A DNA stretch of 54,102 nt from NCBI GenBank assembly GCA_014802345.1, contig JAAVCM010000016.1, forward strand, positions 53,486-107,587, written 5' to 3'. How positions within the stretch are numbered: position 1 is the first letter of the stretch; each line of letters begins with the position of its first letter. The stretch is from Bacteroides sp. GTDB lineage: Bacteria; Bacteroidota; Bacteroidia; Bacteroidales; Muribaculaceae. This document shows positions 1-10,800 of the stretch, piece after piece. The position numbers and the translations under genes are program-made. The notes below the pieces were generated by a model. The model did not search any database. It was not told the DNA's origin and was given only the letters and a program-made list of their open reading frames with translations.

Positions 1-38
1 GCAAAGCGGTGAAGTATAATGTATTGTTGATATAGCGG

Positions 39-193
39 ATGTAGGGACGCGCGGAAGCGCGTATGCCGGGTTGAATAGATTTAATGTAGAGTATAGGTAA
101 TAGTCCGGAGGAATTTCAGCCGATGCTATTCTCTAAACTATAAACTCTTTAAACTATTCTATTCGGCATACGCGCTTCCGCGCGTCCCTACAT
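39..193. repeat. Inverted-repeat element (30-bp perfect arms) downstream of recA
   Basis: The arms at 39-68 and 164-193 are exact reverse complements over 30 bases and enclose 95 bases. Each arm also holds the smaller near-palindrome GCGCGGAAGCGCG. The enclosed DNA is A/T rich, with short repeats of the type CTAAACTATAAACT, and has no ORF. The right arm begins 19 bp after the recA stop codon, so the transcript could fold there and the element may also end recA transcription. No target-site duplication is visible, so a MITE-like origin is inference. Confidence 0.85.
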
Positions 194-212
194 TGGGTTG
201 GTTGTGTGGGGA

Positions 213-1415
213 TTAGATGTCTTCTTCGATTGAGAAGTCGTCGGGGAGGTCGGTATCGTCGTCAAAGAGGGAATCGTCGACTGCCTTGATGTCGTCGTCG
301 GTAGGCTCGTCGGACTCGGCATCCTTCTTGTCATCCTTCTTCTTGGCAGCGTCTTTTTTACCGCCGGGACGTGAATCCTTGTTTTTGAGAGCCTCCATGA
401 TGAGTTTCTCGAGTTCCTCGGCGAGTTCGGGATTGTCCTGAATCACACGCTTGGCAGCGTCGCGTCCCTGAGCGATTTTTGAATCATTGTACGAGAACCA
501 TGAGCCGCTTTTCTTGATGATGCCGAGTTCCACACCGAGGTCGATGATTTCGCCGCTGCGCGAGATGCCCTCGCCGAACATGATGTCAAATTCGGCACGC
601 TTGAAGGGGGGTGCAACCTTATTCTTGACCACTTTCACCTTGGTGAGCTTGCCGAGAACGTCGTCGCCGTCCTTGATGGCTGTGCTGGGGCGGATGTCGA
701 TGCGGACAGAGGCATAGAATTTGAGCGCGTTACCGCCGGTCGTTGTCTCCGAGGGGCCGAACATCACACCGATTTTCTCACGGAGCTGGTTGATGAAGAT
801 ACAGGTGGTGTTGGTACGCGAGATAGTGCCTGTCAGCTTGCGCATGGCCTGCGACATCAGACGAGCCTGCACTCCCACGTTCTTGTCGCCCATATCACCG
901 TCGATTTCGCTCTTGGGAGTGAGGGCGGCTACGGAGTCGACCACGAGAATGTCGATTGCCGACGAGCGGATGAGCTGTTCGGCTATTTCGAGAGCCTGCT
1001 CACCGTTGTCGGGCTGCGCCATGAGCAGATTGTTGACATCCACGCCGAGTTTCTCGGCATAGAAACGGTCAAAGGCGTGTTCTGCGTCGATGATTGCAGC
1101 GATGCCTCCCGCTTTCTGTGCTTCTGCGATGGCATGGATGGCCAGAGTGGTCTTACCCGATGATTCCGGGCCGTAGATCTCGATGATTCGGCCTTTGGGA
1201 TAACCGCCCACGCCGAGGGCGTGGTTGAGGCCGATTGAGCCTGTCGGGATGACCTCGACGTTCTCGATGTTCTCGTCGCCGAGTTTCATGATGGCTCCGC
1301 GGCCGAAATTCTTTTCAATATTGCCGAGGGCCTGAGCGAGGGCGTTGAGCTTGGCCTTTGCGGGGTCAGTCTCTTTTTCCTTCGCTCCCTTTATGGTTGA
1401 ATCCTTTTTTGCCAT
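213..1415 (-). CDS. recA: Recombinase RecA
   Basis: DNA-dependent ATPase that forms filaments on single-stranded DNA, catalyses strand exchange and triggers LexA-type autocleavage. The 400-residue product has Walker A GPESSGKT at 82-89, Walker B ending in Asp160 (ILVVD), and the L2-loop stretch [13 protein letters not shown]. From about residue 345 it ends in a Lys- and then Asp/Glu-rich tail, which makes it some 45 residues longer than the E. coli protein; acidic tails like this restrain DNA binding in RecA. The start is ATG, about 40 bases downstream of a TAATTTTG -7 element. It is a single-gene unit with an inverted repeat just after its stop. No SOS box could be assigned. Confidence 0.98.
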   Translation of the reverse strand: MAKKDSTIKGAKEKETDPAKAKLNALAQALGNIEKNFGRGAIMKLGDENIENVEVIPTGSIGLNHALGVGGYPKGRIIEIYGPESSGKTTLAIHAIAEAQKAGGIAAIIDAEHAFDRFYAEKLGVDVNNLLMAQPDNGEQALEIAEQLIRSSAIDILVVDSVAALTPKSEIDGDMGDKNVGVQARLMSQAMRKLTGTISRTNTTCIFINQLREKIGVMFGPSETTTGGNALKFYASVRIDIRPSTAIKDGDDVLGKLTKVKVVKNKVAPPFKRAEFDIMFGEGISRSGEIIDLGVELGIIKKSGSWFSYNDSKIAQGRDAAKRVIQDNPELAEELEKLIMEALKNKDSRPGGKKDAAKKKDDKKDAESDEPTDDDIKAVDDSLFDDDTDLPDDFSIEEDI

Positions 1416-1708
1416 AGTTATGCTGGTGTTATATTGTTTTCTCTTGATTACTCTGCAAAATTACGCCCGAGGCTGTGCCATTATTATGCACAGTGTGGCT
1501 AAACAGTGTTAAAACCACTTGCGGGAATGGAAATTTTTCAGATTGCTAAGTTAGTCACTTTTCGGGGAGTTGGCAAAAAAATTAAAATAAAATAAATATT
1601 TTTTCATTTTTGCGCGAACCATTGATTTCCCCGGGCGTTTTATAAGTACATAGCAAAATTACTTTTTCCATTGCAAGAAATGTGATAATGATTGGTTTAT
1701 TATCTAAG
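1416..1708. other. Intergenic region upstream of recA
   Basis: No gene is visible in this stretch. It holds the proximal recA -7 element (1456-1463) and a second exact minus-strand match, TAATTTTG at 1654-1661, which could be a distal recA promoter though neither has a good -33 partner. A strongly A/T-rich tract lies around 1570-1610. Confidence 0.5.
1456..1463 (-). promoter_or_regulatory. Probable recA -7 element
   Basis: Read on the minus strand the bases are TAATTTTG, an exact match to the Bacteroidota -7 consensus TAnnTTTG. It lies about 40 bases upstream of the recA ATG. No TTTG -33 box is seen 19-21 bases further upstream, so the assignment rests on the -7 element and its position. Confidence 0.5.
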
Positions 1709-1737
1709 CGAGAAGACGATGTGATATCATCTTCTCG
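1709..1737 (-). terminator. Hairpin overlapping the aldo/keto reductase stop codon
   Basis: CGAGAAGA at 1709-1716 pairs with TCTTCTCG at 1730-1737 and the stem continues inward with one mismatch (12 bp in all, 5-base loop). The stem contains the TGA stop of the reductase. The minus-strand sequence after it is only moderately T rich, so this is a weak intrinsic terminator or an mRNA 3'-end stabiliser. Confidence 0.4.
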
Positions 1738-2695
1738 TTTGGTTTTTATACACTTCGTCGATTGCCGCCAGTTCTTCGGGCGTAAACTCCGGGGAGTCTA
1801 TGGCGGCGAGATTGTTTTCAAGCTGCCGTACTGACGAAGTGCCTACGATGACCGATGTGACGCGACTGTCGGCAAGAAGCCATGCGACAGCCATCTGAGC
1901 GAGGCTCTGGCCACGCGAGGCTGCGATTTCGTTGAGCCGTCGGGCTGCTTCTACCTTCTCCGGAGTGACATCGGAGAGTTGCAGGAAGCCGTCCTTGTTG
2001 GCCGCACGGCTTGTGGGAGGAATACCGTTGAGATACTTGTCGGTCAGCAGTCCCTGTGCCAGAGGTGAGAAGCAGATGATGCCGCTTCCGTTGGCGGCCG
2101 CCGGACGGAAGTTGGTTTCGATGGCACTGCGGTCGAAAATCGAGGCTCTGTACTGGCTCAGCAGACACGGCACCTTGGCCTCACGGAGAATGTCGTAGGC
2201 TCTCTGTTGCTCCGCCGGGGGATACTTGGAGATGCCCGCATAGAGTGCCTTTCCGCTGCGCACGATGTCGATGAGAGCCTGCATGGTCTCCTCTACCGGC
2301 GTAACGCCGTCGTAGCGGTGGGAATAGAATACGTCGAAATATTCCAGCCCGGTGCGCCGTAGGCTTGCATCGCAGGAGGCGATGAGGTTTTTGCGCGACG
2401 AACCGGTGCCGTAGACACCGGACCACATATCGTGGCCGGCCTTCGAGGAGATGAACAGCTCGTCGCGGTGCATTGCGAGGTCATCGTGGAGGATACGTCC
2501 GAAAGTGGTCTCCGCGCTTCCGGGAGGAGGGCCGTAGTTGTTGGCGAGGTCAAAGTGACAGACACCGCGCTCAAAGGCGGTGAGAATCATGGCGCGCGCC
2601 TCGCGGAAATCGGATGTCGCGCCGAAATTGTGCCATAGTCCCAGTGAAATCTCGGGAAGGAAGACTCCGCTGTGGCCGCATTTGCGATATTTCAT
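1727..2695 (-). CDS. Aldo/keto reductase, YghZ/GPR-like
   Basis: NAD(P)H-dependent reductase of aldehydes with a TIM-barrel fold. The 322 residues carry the AKR tetrad: Asp49 (FDLAN), Tyr54 in NNYGPPPGSAE, Lys85 in SSKAGHDMW and His126 in YSHRYD. The GPPPGSAE stretch is typical of the AKR14/YghZ group, whose E. coli member reduces L-glyceraldehyde 3-phosphate and methylglyoxal; the substrate here is inferred from that resemblance only. It is the last gene of the apparent operon cysS - mechanosensitive channel - reductase, 49 bp after the channel gene. Start ATG. Length is slightly short for YghZ (about 346). Confidence 0.9.
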   Translation of the reverse strand: MKYRKCGHSGVFLPEISLGLWHNFGATSDFREARAMILTAFERGVCHFDLANNYGPPPGSAETTFGRILHDDLAMHRDELFISSKAGHDMWSGVYGTGSSRKNLIASCDASLRRTGLEYFDVFYSHRYDGVTPVEETMQALIDIVRSGKALYAGISKYPPAEQQRAYDILREAKVPCLLSQYRASIFDRSAIETNFRPAAANGSGIICFSPLAQGLLTDKYLNGIPPTSRAANKDGFLQLSDVTPEKVEAARRLNEIAASRGQSLAQMAVAWLLADSRVTSVIVGTSSVRQLENNLAAIDSPEFTPEELAAIDEVYKNQTRR

Positions 2696-2744
2696 GTCTT
2701 GATGTGAGGGGGATTGGGGGTGAGGGATAGAGATGTCAGGCCAA

Positions 2745-3965
2745 TCAGACTCCTCGGGAGGAGGCCAGCATTGCTATGTCGCGTCCCGACGGAGCCTGAT
2801 AGATGCGCAGACCGAAGCGGTGGACGGATGCAAATACATGGTCCATTATTGCTCCCTGAACCTGCTCGTAGGGCTTCCACGACGTTATGGACGTGAACAT
2901 ATAGAGTTCGAGCGGCACACCGTTGGGGGTGGGTGCAAGCTCACGCACCATGTAGACCATCGCCTCGCTGGTTTTAAGGTCGGGACGTGTGGCTATGTAG
3001 TGTTCGAGATAGGCACGGTAGAGAGTCAGGTTGACGTGTCGCTCCTCCGGGTCGAGTTTGCCCCACCAAGGCTCCTTGCGGAACTCGGCGATTTTTTCGG
3101 GAGGACAGAAGTCGATGCTGTCCACGTCTATCGTGACGGAGCGGTTGATGCGTCGACCGCGTGCGTCGGCCATTCCGCGCCAGTTCTGGAACGACTCGCT
3201 GACGAGTGCGTAGGGAGGGACGGTCACTATCGTCATGTCGAAATTCTGCACCTTGACGGTGGTGAGGCCGACTTCGAGGACAGTACCGTTGATGTTGCGT
3301 GCGGGAACGGTAATCCAGTCGCCGGGACGGAGCATATCGTTGAGTGTGAGCTGCACACCTGCCACCACACCCATGATTGAGTCCTTGAAGACCAACATAA
3401 GGACGGTAGCGGCCGCACCGAGACCGGTTATGACAGTCACGGGATTCTTGTCGGCGAGTATCGAGATTACGATGATGATACCCACAGAGACCGTTATCAC
3501 CTGAAGCATCTGACGGATGCCTTTGAGCGACGACGCGCGTCCCGATGAGGAGCGCTCGACAAGTTCATAGATGGCTATCAGGAAGCGGTTGATGAGGTGG
3601 ACACCGACGCAAACAATCAGAATCCTGAACGTGAGGGTCGCTATGCTCTGCGCCGTAGGATAGAATTTCAGAGCCGGAGGAAGCGTAGCCTGCATGAACA
3701 GGACACATCCAAGCTCGACGACGACGCGGAGCAGACGCTCGTTGAACAGAACGTCGTCCCATTTCGCCTCGGTGAAACTGACCAGTTTCAGGACGGCAGG
3801 GATGACGTAGCGGGTGAAGATGAAATAAAACAGCCAGACAAGCAGGCAACCTCCCCCCGCTATCAGTAAAGTAGCACAGGCGTGGAGCAGGCTTTCGCCC
3901 ACTCCCCACCTGTGAAAAGTTTCTGTGGCCCAGTTGAGGTAGCCGCCTATCAGCTCAGTTTCCAC
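2745..3965 (-). CDS. Mechanosensitive ion channel of the MscS family (YbdG-like)
   Basis: Inner-membrane channel that releases solutes during osmotic downshock. The 406 residues contain several hydrophobic segments in the first 200 residues. The MscS pore and beta domain follow: a Gly/Ala-rich pore helix near [16 protein letters not shown], then [16 protein letters not shown] and the beta-domain run [20 protein letters not shown]. The architecture and size suit the YbdG/MscM branch. The start is GTG and overlaps the last 16 bases of cysS, so translation is probably coupled; no other in-frame start lies nearby. The pairing with cysS is an operon accident as far as can be seen. Confidence 0.92.
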   Translation of the reverse strand: METELIGGYLNWATETFHRWGVGESLLHACATLLIAGGGCLLVWLFYFIFTRYVIPAVLKLVSFTEAKWDDVLFNERLLRVVVELGCVLFMQATLPPALKFYPTAQSIATLTFRILIVCVGVHLINRFLIAIYELVERSSSGRASSLKGIRQMLQVITVSVGIIIVISILADKNPVTVITGLGAAATVLMLVFKDSIMGVVAGVQLTLNDMLRPGDWITVPARNINGTVLEVGLTTVKVQNFDMTIVTVPPYALVSESFQNWRGMADARGRRINRSVTIDVDSIDFCPPEKIAEFRKEPWWGKLDPEERHVNLTLYRAYLEHYIATRPDLKTSEAMVYMVRELAPTPNGVPLELYMFTSITSWKPYEQVQGAIMDHVFASVHRFGLRIYQAPSGRDIAMLASSRGV

Positions 3966-5434
3966 TCTGCACCGTCTTTAGTGTCCTTTACAGTGAAACC
4001 TATGGCCGCCATTCGGTCGCGGATGAGGTCGGAGGTCGCCCAGTCCTTCGCGGCCTTGGCTTTGGCACGCATTTCAAGGAGGAGGTCGACCGCTTCCTCG
4101 AAGGGACGGAGAGCCTCTGCGTTGTCGCCGCTTCCTGCCATCTCGGTACGGACACCGAGGATGTCGACGAGGAAGGTGTCAAATACTGATTTAAGCTCGT
4201 CGATGTCGGCCTGTGTAGCCTTGGCATTGCCGTCCTTGACCTGATTTATCAGACGGATGGCGTCGAAAAGAGCTGCTATGACCATCGGAGTGTTGAGGTC
4301 GTCGTCCATGGCCTCGTAGCATCTGCGGCGGATGTCGCTCACGTCGATTGTCGATTCGGCGGAGGGTGTCAGCTCTTGCAGGCGGCGATAGCCTTCGAGC
4401 ATACGTCCGAGTGCCTTCTCGGAGGCTTTCAGAGCCTCGTTGGAGAAGTCGACCGTACCGCGGTAGTGTGCTTGCAGGATGAAGAAACGGATGGTCATCG
4501 GCGAGTAGGGCTGTTCGAGCAGCGGGTGGGTGCCGTTGAAGAACTCATCGAGGGTGATGAAGTTGCCGAGCGACTTGCCCATCTTCTTGCCGTTGATGGT
4601 AATCATGTTGTTGTGCATCCAGTAGCGGACGGTGTCATGGCCGTTGTGAGCCACGGACTGCGCTATCTCACACTCGTGGTGAGGGAACATCAGGTCCATC
4701 CCTCCGCCGTGGATGTCAAACGTCTCGCCGAGGTATTTCTCACCCATCGTCGAACATTCGAGGTGCCAGCCGGGAAATCCCTCGCTCCAAGGCGACGGCC
4801 AGTGCATGATATGTTCCGGCGCTGCCTTCTTCCAGAGGGCGAAATCGGCGGGATGGCGCTTCTGGTCCTGTCCGTCGAGCGTGCGGGTGTTGGCATACAG
4901 CTCGTCGATGTTGCGGCCTGAGAGCTTGCCGTAGGGATGCTCCTTGTTGAATTTGGGGACATCGAAGTAGACAGAACCGTCCGAGATATAGGCATAACCG
5001 CTGTCAAGGATGGTCTTGATATATTCTATCTGCTCGATGATATGGCCTGAGGCGTGAGGCTCGATTGAGGGAGGAAGAACGTTGAGCGCCTCCATAGCCT
5101 TATGGTAGCGGGTCAGGTAGTGCTGCACCACTTCCATCGGTTCGAGCTGTTCGAGGCGTGCCTTCTTCGCAATCTTGTCCTCACCGTCGTCGGCATCATG
5201 TTCGAGGTGACCTACGTCGGTGATGTTGCGGACGTAGCGCACCTTGTAGCCGAGGTGACGGAGATAGCGGAAAAGTATGTCGAAGGTGATTGCCGGACGT
5301 GCGTGACCGAGATGGCCGTCGCCGTAGACGGTCGGACCGCAGACATACATCCCGACCTTCCCCTCATGGAGCGGCTCGAAAAGCTGCTTCGTGCGGGTAA
5401 GGGTGTTGTAGATAGTCAGATTATTGTCAATCAT
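3950..5434 (-). CDS. cysS: Cysteine--tRNA ligase
   Basis: Class Ia aminoacyl-tRNA synthetase that charges tRNA-Cys in the cytoplasm. The 494-residue protein has the HIGH-type signature HLGH at 41-44, the KMSKS-type loop KMGKS at 284-288, and the zinc ligands expected for CysRS: Cys32 in MYVCGPTVY, Cys227 in WHLECSTM, and His252 and Glu256 in PHHECE. The C-terminal DALR-like anticodon-binding region is present, so the protein is full length. The start is ATG. It heads the operon with the channel and aldo/keto reductase genes. No -7 consensus is seen directly upstream, where an inverted repeat lies instead. Confidence 0.98.
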   Translation of the reverse strand: MIDNNLTIYNTLTRTKQLFEPLHEGKVGMYVCGPTVYGDGHLGHARPAITFDILFRYLRHLGYKVRYVRNITDVGHLEHDADDGEDKIAKKARLEQLEPMEVVQHYLTRYHKAMEALNVLPPSIEPHASGHIIEQIEYIKTILDSGYAYISDGSVYFDVPKFNKEHPYGKLSGRNIDELYANTRTLDGQDQKRHPADFALWKKAAPEHIMHWPSPWSEGFPGWHLECSTMGEKYLGETFDIHGGGMDLMFPHHECEIAQSVAHNGHDTVRYWMHNNMITINGKKMGKSLGNFITLDEFFNGTHPLLEQPYSPMTIRFFILQAHYRGTVDFSNEALKASEKALGRMLEGYRRLQELTPSAESTIDVSDIRRRCYEAMDDDLNTPMVIAALFDAIRLINQVKDGNAKATQADIDELKSVFDTFLVDILGVRTEMAGSGDNAEALRPFEEAVDLLLEMRAKAKAAKDWATSDLIRDRMAAIGFTVKDTKDGAEWKLS

Positions 5435-5460
5435 TTTTCTTTAATGCGCATGATTCATAA

Positions 5461-5548
5461 TTCATAGTGCATAACCCATAACAGACTCGGTTCATGGACG
5501 CTTATGCGAAATCCCACGATGGTCTGTTATGAATTATGCACTATGAAT
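5461..5548. repeat. Imperfect inverted repeat between cysS and the DUF3467 gene
   Basis: The 27-base arms at 5460-5486 and 5522-5548 match as reverse complements at 25 of 27 positions and are separated by 35 bases. The arms are made of short near-repeats of the type ATTCATAGTGCATAA. The hairpin sits just downstream of the DUF3467 stop on the minus strand, so it may end that transcript, or it may be a dispersed REP-like element. Confidence 0.7.
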
Positions 5549-5560
5549 CATACATTATTT

Positions 5561-5902
5561 TCAGGCTTTCCCACCCATGATGAAGGGGTTGGGGATTTCG
5601 CCGTTGCCGCCGTTGTTACCCCCCATGTTGACGGGACGTTTGGGGCGAATTTCGCCGAAAGTAGCCTCGTATTTCTTGACGTTCTCCATGAGTGCGCCGA
5701 GGAGGTTTTTGGCATTCTCGGGAGTCATGATGATGCGTGACTGCACCTTGGCCTGAGGCATATTGGGAGCCATGGTGATAAAGTCGATGAAGAACTCGTT
5801 TGCACCGTGGGAGATGACTGCGAGATTCGAGTAGAGACCGCGGGCAACTTCGGGTGAAAGCTCGATTTTTATTTCATTGGGATTGTTATTGTTGTTTGCC
5901 AT
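5561..5902 (-). CDS. DUF3467 family protein
   Basis: Small cytoplasmic protein of 113 residues, found widely in Bacteroidota and without a known function. The start was placed at the ATG giving MANNNNNPNEIKIEL, because the longer open frame upstream runs into ubiE and reads as low-complexity His/Arg sequence. Family features are the opening beta strand IKIELSPEVARGLYSNLAVI, the FIDF segment, and the RIIMTPENAKNLLGALMENV helix. The C-terminus is Asn/Gly/Pro rich. It lies 65 bp after ubiE and may be co-transcribed with purC and ubiE. Function unassigned. Confidence 0.88.
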   Translation of the reverse strand: MANNNNNPNEIKIELSPEVARGLYSNLAVISHGANEFFIDFITMAPNMPQAKVQSRIIMTPENAKNLLGALMENVKKYEATFGEIRPKRPVNMGGNNGGNGEIPNPFIMGGKA

Positions 5903-5967
5903 GATAAATTGGGTTTTATAAGGGTTAGAAATAAAATATTTTCTTAATTGGTAGGTATTGCCGCCGC

Positions 5968-6708
5968 TCACCGTGCTTTCTTTGCCGTGTAGATGGTGCA
6001 GGTGCCGAAGGTGAGGGGGATGTAGTGGCAGTCGGTCAGTCCGGCTCCGCGCATGATTCCACACATTTCCTCGCGCTGAGGGACGGCCGCTATCGACTCC
6101 GGAAGATAGGAGTAGGCGCGTGTATCCTTCGAGACTATTCGCCCGACAGTCGGGATGAGATGGCGCGTGTAGAGGTTGTAGAAGGGACGCACGAGCGGTG
6201 ATGGAGGTGTCGAAAGCTCGACTATCACCAGAAGTCCGCCCGGACGCAGGACGCGCTCCATCTCCTTGTAGCCCGCCGCGAGGTTTTCGAAATTTCTCAC
6301 TCCGTAGGCGCAGGTGATGCAGTCAAACGAATTGTCGGCGAAGGGGAGGCTGAGACAGTCGGCTGCCGCGAAGTGTATGCGCTCCGACAGCCCGCGTTCA
6401 GCCACCTTGCGGCGTCCGACCTCGATCATCCCTTCCGAGAGGTCGACCCCGGTGATGTCTGCTCCGTCAAGACGGTCGGCCATCAGGATGGCGAGATCGC
6501 CCGTGCCGGTGGCGATGTCGAGGACTTTCGCGTGGTCGACATCGCGCATGAGCCTCACCGCCCGGCGGCGCCACAGGCGGTCGATGCCGAAGGTCATCGC
6601 CCGGTTCATGAAATCGTAAGCCGGGGCAATGGCATCGAACATCTCGCGCACCTGTTCGGATTTATGGCGCGAATCGTCGGCGTAGGGATTGATTTTTTCG
6701 ACCTGCAT
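5968..6708 (-). CDS. ubiE: Demethylmenaquinone methyltransferase (UbiE/MenG)
   Basis: SAM-dependent C-methyltransferase that converts demethylmenaquinone to menaquinone, the last step of quinone synthesis. The 246-residue protein has the SAM motif VLDIATGTGDLA (residues 62-73), the family stretch FDCITCAYGVRNF and the conserved SYLPESIAAVP. The N-terminal FDAIAPAYDFMNRAMTFGID is the signature region of UbiE/COQ5. A Bacteroidales cell would use only menaquinone, so the menG role is the relevant one. It begins 21 bp after purC and is probably in its operon. Start ATG. Confidence 0.95.
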   Translation of the reverse strand: MQVEKINPYADDSRHKSEQVREMFDAIAPAYDFMNRAMTFGIDRLWRRRAVRLMRDVDHAKVLDIATGTGDLAILMADRLDGADITGVDLSEGMIEVGRRKVAERGLSERIHFAAADCLSLPFADNSFDCITCAYGVRNFENLAAGYKEMERVLRPGGLLVIVELSTPPSPLVRPFYNLYTRHLIPTVGRIVSKDTRAYSYLPESIAAVPQREEMCGIMRGAGLTDCHYIPLTFGTCTIYTAKKAR

Positions 6709-6729
6709 CAGTGGTTTCGGCTGGCGGAA

Positions 6730-7683
6730 TCAGGGATTGAGAGTATTGAGGCAGTTAAGCACATTGTCGGCGATACGGTCGGCGAGATGCTCCTCGGGAG
6801 CCTTGACGAATTTCTGGCCGGTGATGTGTTCGTAAAGCTCGATGTAGCGCTCCGAGACCTCTTCGCAGAAAGCGTCGGTCATTTCGGGTACCTGCTGACC
6901 CTCCTTGCCCATGAAATCGTGGGCCATGAGCCATTCGCGGACAAATTCCTTCGAGAGCTGACGCTGGGGTTCGCCCTTGGCGAGACGCTCTTCGTAGCCG
7001 TCGGCATAGAAGTAGCGCGACGAGTCGGGAGTGTGGATTTCGTCGATAAGGATTACCTTGCCTTCGCGCAGACCGAACTCATACTTGGTGTCGACGAGGA
7101 TGAGACCCTTTTTAGCCGCCATCTCCGTGCCTTTCTTGAAGAGGGCGCGGGTGTAGGCCGCCATGGTGTCAAACTGCTCTTCGGTGACGATGCCTTGGGC
7201 TATCGCGTCCTCGCGTGAGATGTTCTCGTCGTGGCCTGCGTCGGCCTTGGTGGTGGGGGTTATGATGGGTTCGGGGAATGCCTGATTTTCAACCATGCCT
7301 TCGGGGAGCTTCACGCCGCAGATTTCACGCATACCGTTCTTATAGTCGCGCCATGCGCTGCCGGCGAGATAGCCGCGGATGATCATTTCCAGACGCAGAC
7401 CCTCGCAGCGGTAGCCGACGGTGACCATCGGGTCAGGCACGGCGAGCTTCCAGTTGGGGACAATGTCGGCTGTCGCGTCGAGGAACGACGCTGCAATCTG
7501 GTTCAGGGCCTGTCCCTTGTAGGGGATTCCTTTGGGGAGGATTACGTCGAAGGCCGAGATGCGGTCGGTTGCGACCATGACGAGGAGGTCGTCATTGATG
7601 GTGTAGACATCACGGACTTTTCCGTGGTAGACTGCCGTCTGGCCGGGGAAATGAAAATCGGTATTGACCAAAGTTGTAGCCAT
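6730..7683 (-). CDS. purC: Phosphoribosylaminoimidazole-succinocarboxamide synthase
   Basis: SAICAR synthetase of de novo purine synthesis, joining CAIR and aspartate with ATP. The chosen start ([10 protein letters not shown], 317 residues) is 13 codons inside the longest open frame: a -7 element at 7725-7732 puts the transcript start near 7717, so the upstream Met at 7722 would be lost. Recognisable parts are GKVRDVYTI near the N-terminus, the ATP/substrate loop [11 protein letters not shown], the [12 protein letters not shown] segment and LVDTKYEFG. The C-terminal extension is usual for the Bacteroidota form, which is longer than the E. coli enzyme. First gene of the purC-ubiE-DUF3467 unit. 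Confidence 0.96.
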   Translation of the reverse strand: MATTLVNTDFHFPGQTAVYHGKVRDVYTINDDLLVMVATDRISAFDVILPKGIPYKGQALNQIAASFLDATADIVPNWKLAVPDPMVTVGYRCEGLRLEMIIRGYLAGSAWRDYKNGMREICGVKLPEGMVENQAFPEPIITPTTKADAGHDENISREDAIAQGIVTEEQFDTMAAYTRALFKKGTEMAAKKGLILVDTKYEFGLREGKVILIDEIHTPDSSRYFYADGYEERLAKGEPQRQLSKEFVREWLMAHDFMGKEGQQVPEMTDAFCEEVSERYIELYEHITGQKFVKAPEEHLADRIADNVLNCLNTLNP

Positions 7684-7724
7684 AGGGGATGTATTGTTTG
7701 CTGTTGTTTGGGTTATATACAAGG

Positions 7725-7756
7725 CAAAATTACAAAAAAATCGTCATAGCGTCAAC
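7725..7756 (-). promoter_or_regulatory. purC promoter
   Basis: On the minus strand GTTG (7756-7753) is followed after 20 bases by TAATTTTG (7732-7725), close to the Bacteroidota consensus TTTG-N19-21-TAnnTTTG. It decides the purC start in favour of the ATG at 7683. Confidence 0.75.
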
Positions 7757-7763
7757 AAGAGCG

Positions 7764-7805
7764 GTAAAAAACAAGTCACCTGCACGGGATTGCCGTGCAG
7801 GTGAC
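7764..7805 (-). terminator. Rho-independent terminator of nifJ
   Basis: GTCACCTGCACGG (7775-7787) pairs perfectly with CCGTGCAGGTGAC (7793-7805) around a 5-base loop. The minus strand continues directly with TTGTTTTTT. It starts 33 bases after the nifJ stop and separates nifJ from the purC promoter. Confidence 0.9.
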
Positions 7806-7838
7806 AGTGATTGTTATGTTAATGTAAGGGTTTTACGC

Positions 7839-10800
7839 TTACTTAACTTCGGGAGCGGGTTCGACACCCCACTGCTGCTGGGCGAGGCGACGGTAGTTGT
7901 TGTAGCGCCACTGTGCGTTGGCCTTGGCTGCTGCGAAGAGTTCGGCAGCTTCTGCGGGATACTGCTTCATTACGGAAGCGTAGCGCACCTCACCCTTGAG
8001 GAAGTCTTCGAACTTATCCCACTGCGGTTCTTTCGAGTCGAGTGAGAAGGGATTCTTGCCTTCTTCTTCGAGAGCGGGGTTGTAGCGCCAGAGGTGCCAG
8101 TAGCCACACTCGACGGCCTTGGCCTGCTCTTCCTGTGCGTGACCCATACCGGTGCGGATACCGTGGTTGATACAGGGTGAGTAAGCGATGATGAGCGAAG
8201 GACCGTCGTAAGCCTCAGCTTCGCGGATTGCTTTGAGGGTCTGAGCGTTGTCAGCACCCATAGCGATCTGAGCGACGTAAACGTAGCCGTAGGTCGAGGC
8301 GATGAGGCCGAGGTCTTTCTTGCGGATGCGCTTGCCGGCAGCGGCAAACTTGGCGATTGCGCCGAGCGGAGTAGCCTTTGATGACTGGCCGCCGGTGTTG
8401 GAGTAAACCTCAGTGTCGACAACGAGGACGTTGACGTTCTTGTTGGAAGCGAGGACGTGGTCGAGACCACCGAAGCCGATGTCGTAAGCGGCGCCGTCGC
8501 CGGCGATGATCCACTGTGAACGCTTGGCGATATGCTCCTTGTTTGCGAGGATGCCTTTGCATACGTCGCAGCCGCAGGCTTCGCAGAGGGGGATGAGCTT
8601 CTCGGCTACCTCAGAGGTAACGGCGAAGTCGTTGCGGTTTTCGAGCCACTTGCCTGCGAGTTCCTTGATTTCGGCGCTGCAAGTCGGACATTCGAGAGCC
8701 TTCTGCATGAGACCGGCGATACGCTCCTGAAGTTTCTCGTGAGCGAGGGTCATGCCGAGACCGAATTCTGCGAAGTCCTCGAAGAGTGAGTTGGCCCATG
8801 CGATACCCTGACCCTTGGCATTCTTGGTGTAGGGGGTTGAAGGTACTGAACCGGAGTAGATTGAAGAACAGCCGGTAGCGTTGGCCACGATTTCGTGGTC
8901 GCCGTAGAGCTGAGAGATGAGTTTGACGTAGGGAGTTTCGCCGCAACCCGAGCAAGCGCCTGAGAATTCGAAGAGCGGAGTGGCGAACTGCGAGTTCTTC
9001 ACGTTGCTCTTGATGTCGACGAGGTCCTGCTTGGAAGCTACTTCCTTCACGCAGTAATCCCATTCCTTCTGCACTTCGAGCTGGCTTTCGAGAGGCTTCA
9101 TTTCGAGAGCCTTCACGCCCTTCTTGCCGGGGCAGACAGCGACGCAGTTGCCGCAGCCGAGACAGTCGAGGACGTCGACGCTCTGGATGAAGGTCATACC
9201 TGCGAACTGCTTGCCGATAGCGGGGATACCTGCCTTGACGGGGAGGTTCTCCATTTCCTTAGCGTCGAGGACGAAGGGACGGATGGCAGCGTGGGGGCAG
9301 ACGTAGGCACACTTGTTACACTGGATACAGTTTTCTTCGAGCCATTCGGGGACGAAGGCTGCGACACCACGCTTCTCGTAAGCGGCGGTACCCTGTTCCC
9401 AAGTGCCGTCCTCGCGGCCGACGAAGGCGCTGACCTTGAGGAGGTCGCCGTCCTGTGCGTTGATGGGGCGGACGATGTCGTTGATGAATGCGGGATCGTT
9501 GTTTGCTGCGGGAGCCTCGGGTTCGAGGTTGCTCCATGCCTTGTCGACGGTGAGCTGCTTGTATTCGCCGCCACGGTCAACAGCCGCATAGTTCTTGTCG
9601 ACCACGTCCTGACCCTTCTTGCCGTAGCTCTTGACGATGAATTTCTTCATCTGCTCTACTGCGAGGTCGACGGGTATGACTTCGGTGATGCGGAAGAATG
9701 CGCTCTGGAGTATGGTGTTGGTGCGGTTGCCGAGGCCGATTTCCTGAGCGATCTTGGTTGCGTTGATGTAGTAAACGGTGATGTCGTTGTCAGCGAAGAA
9801 CTTCTTGATCTTGTTGGGGAGGTTCTTTGCGAGTTCCTCACCTTCCCAGATGGTGTTGAGAAGGAATGTGCCGCCCTTGCGGAGACCACGGGTCACGTCA
9901 TACATGTGGAGGTATGCCTGAACGTGGCAAGCCACGAAGTTAGGAGTGGTCACGAGGTAGGTAGAACGGATGGGATCGTCGCCGAAACGAAGGTGTGAGC
10001 AGGTGAAACCGCCTGACTTCTTGGAGTCGTATGCGAAGTATGCCTGGCAATATTTGTTGGTGTTGTCACCGATGATCTTCACGGAGTTCTTGTTCGCACC
10101 GACAGTACCGTCAGCACCGAGGCCGTAGAACTTGGCTTCGAAAGTGCCGTCGCCGCCGAGGGCGATTTCTTCCTTCTGGGGAAGTGAGGTGAAGGTCACG
10201 TCGTCCACGATACCTACGGTGAAGTGATCCTTGGGCATGGGGAGGGCGAGGTTCTCGAACACAGCGATGATCTGTGCGGGAGTGGTGTCCTTCGAAGCGA
10301 GACCATAGCGGCCGCCGACGATTACGGGGGCGTTCTCCTTGCCGTAGAAGCAGTCCTTCACGTCGAGGTAGAGGGGTTCGCCGTTTGCGCCGGGTTCCTT
10401 GGTGCGGTCAAGCACTGCGATAGCCTTGACAGTCTTGGGGACTGCTGCGAGGAAGTGCTTTGCAGAGAAGGGACGGTAGAGGTGAACAGCCACGAGACCT
10501 ACCTTCTCGCCCTGAGCGCGGAGATAGTCGATGGCTTCCTGAGCAGCTTGGGTGACAGAACCCATGGCGATGATGACGCGCTCTGCTTCGGGATCACCGT
10601 AGTAGTTGAAGAGACCGTATTCACGACCGGTGATGCGGGTGATTTCCTTCATGTATTCCTCGACGATTTCGGGAACACGGTTATAGTATTCGTTGCATGA
10701 TTCACGGTGCTGGAAGAAAACGTCGCCGTTTTCAGCCATGCCGCGTGCTACGGGGTTGTTGGGGTTGAGGGCGCGTGCGCGGAATTCGGCAAGTGCTTCC

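Noticed and set aside
39-193. Invertible promoter flanked by inverted repeats
   Set aside because: No TAnnTTTG element in the enclosed 95 bases points to a gene, and no invertase gene is near.
5903-6064. N-terminal extension of the DUF3467 frame into ubiE
   Set aside because: The extra 54 residues are His/Arg rich, overlap ubiE in another frame, and the family starts at the internal Met.
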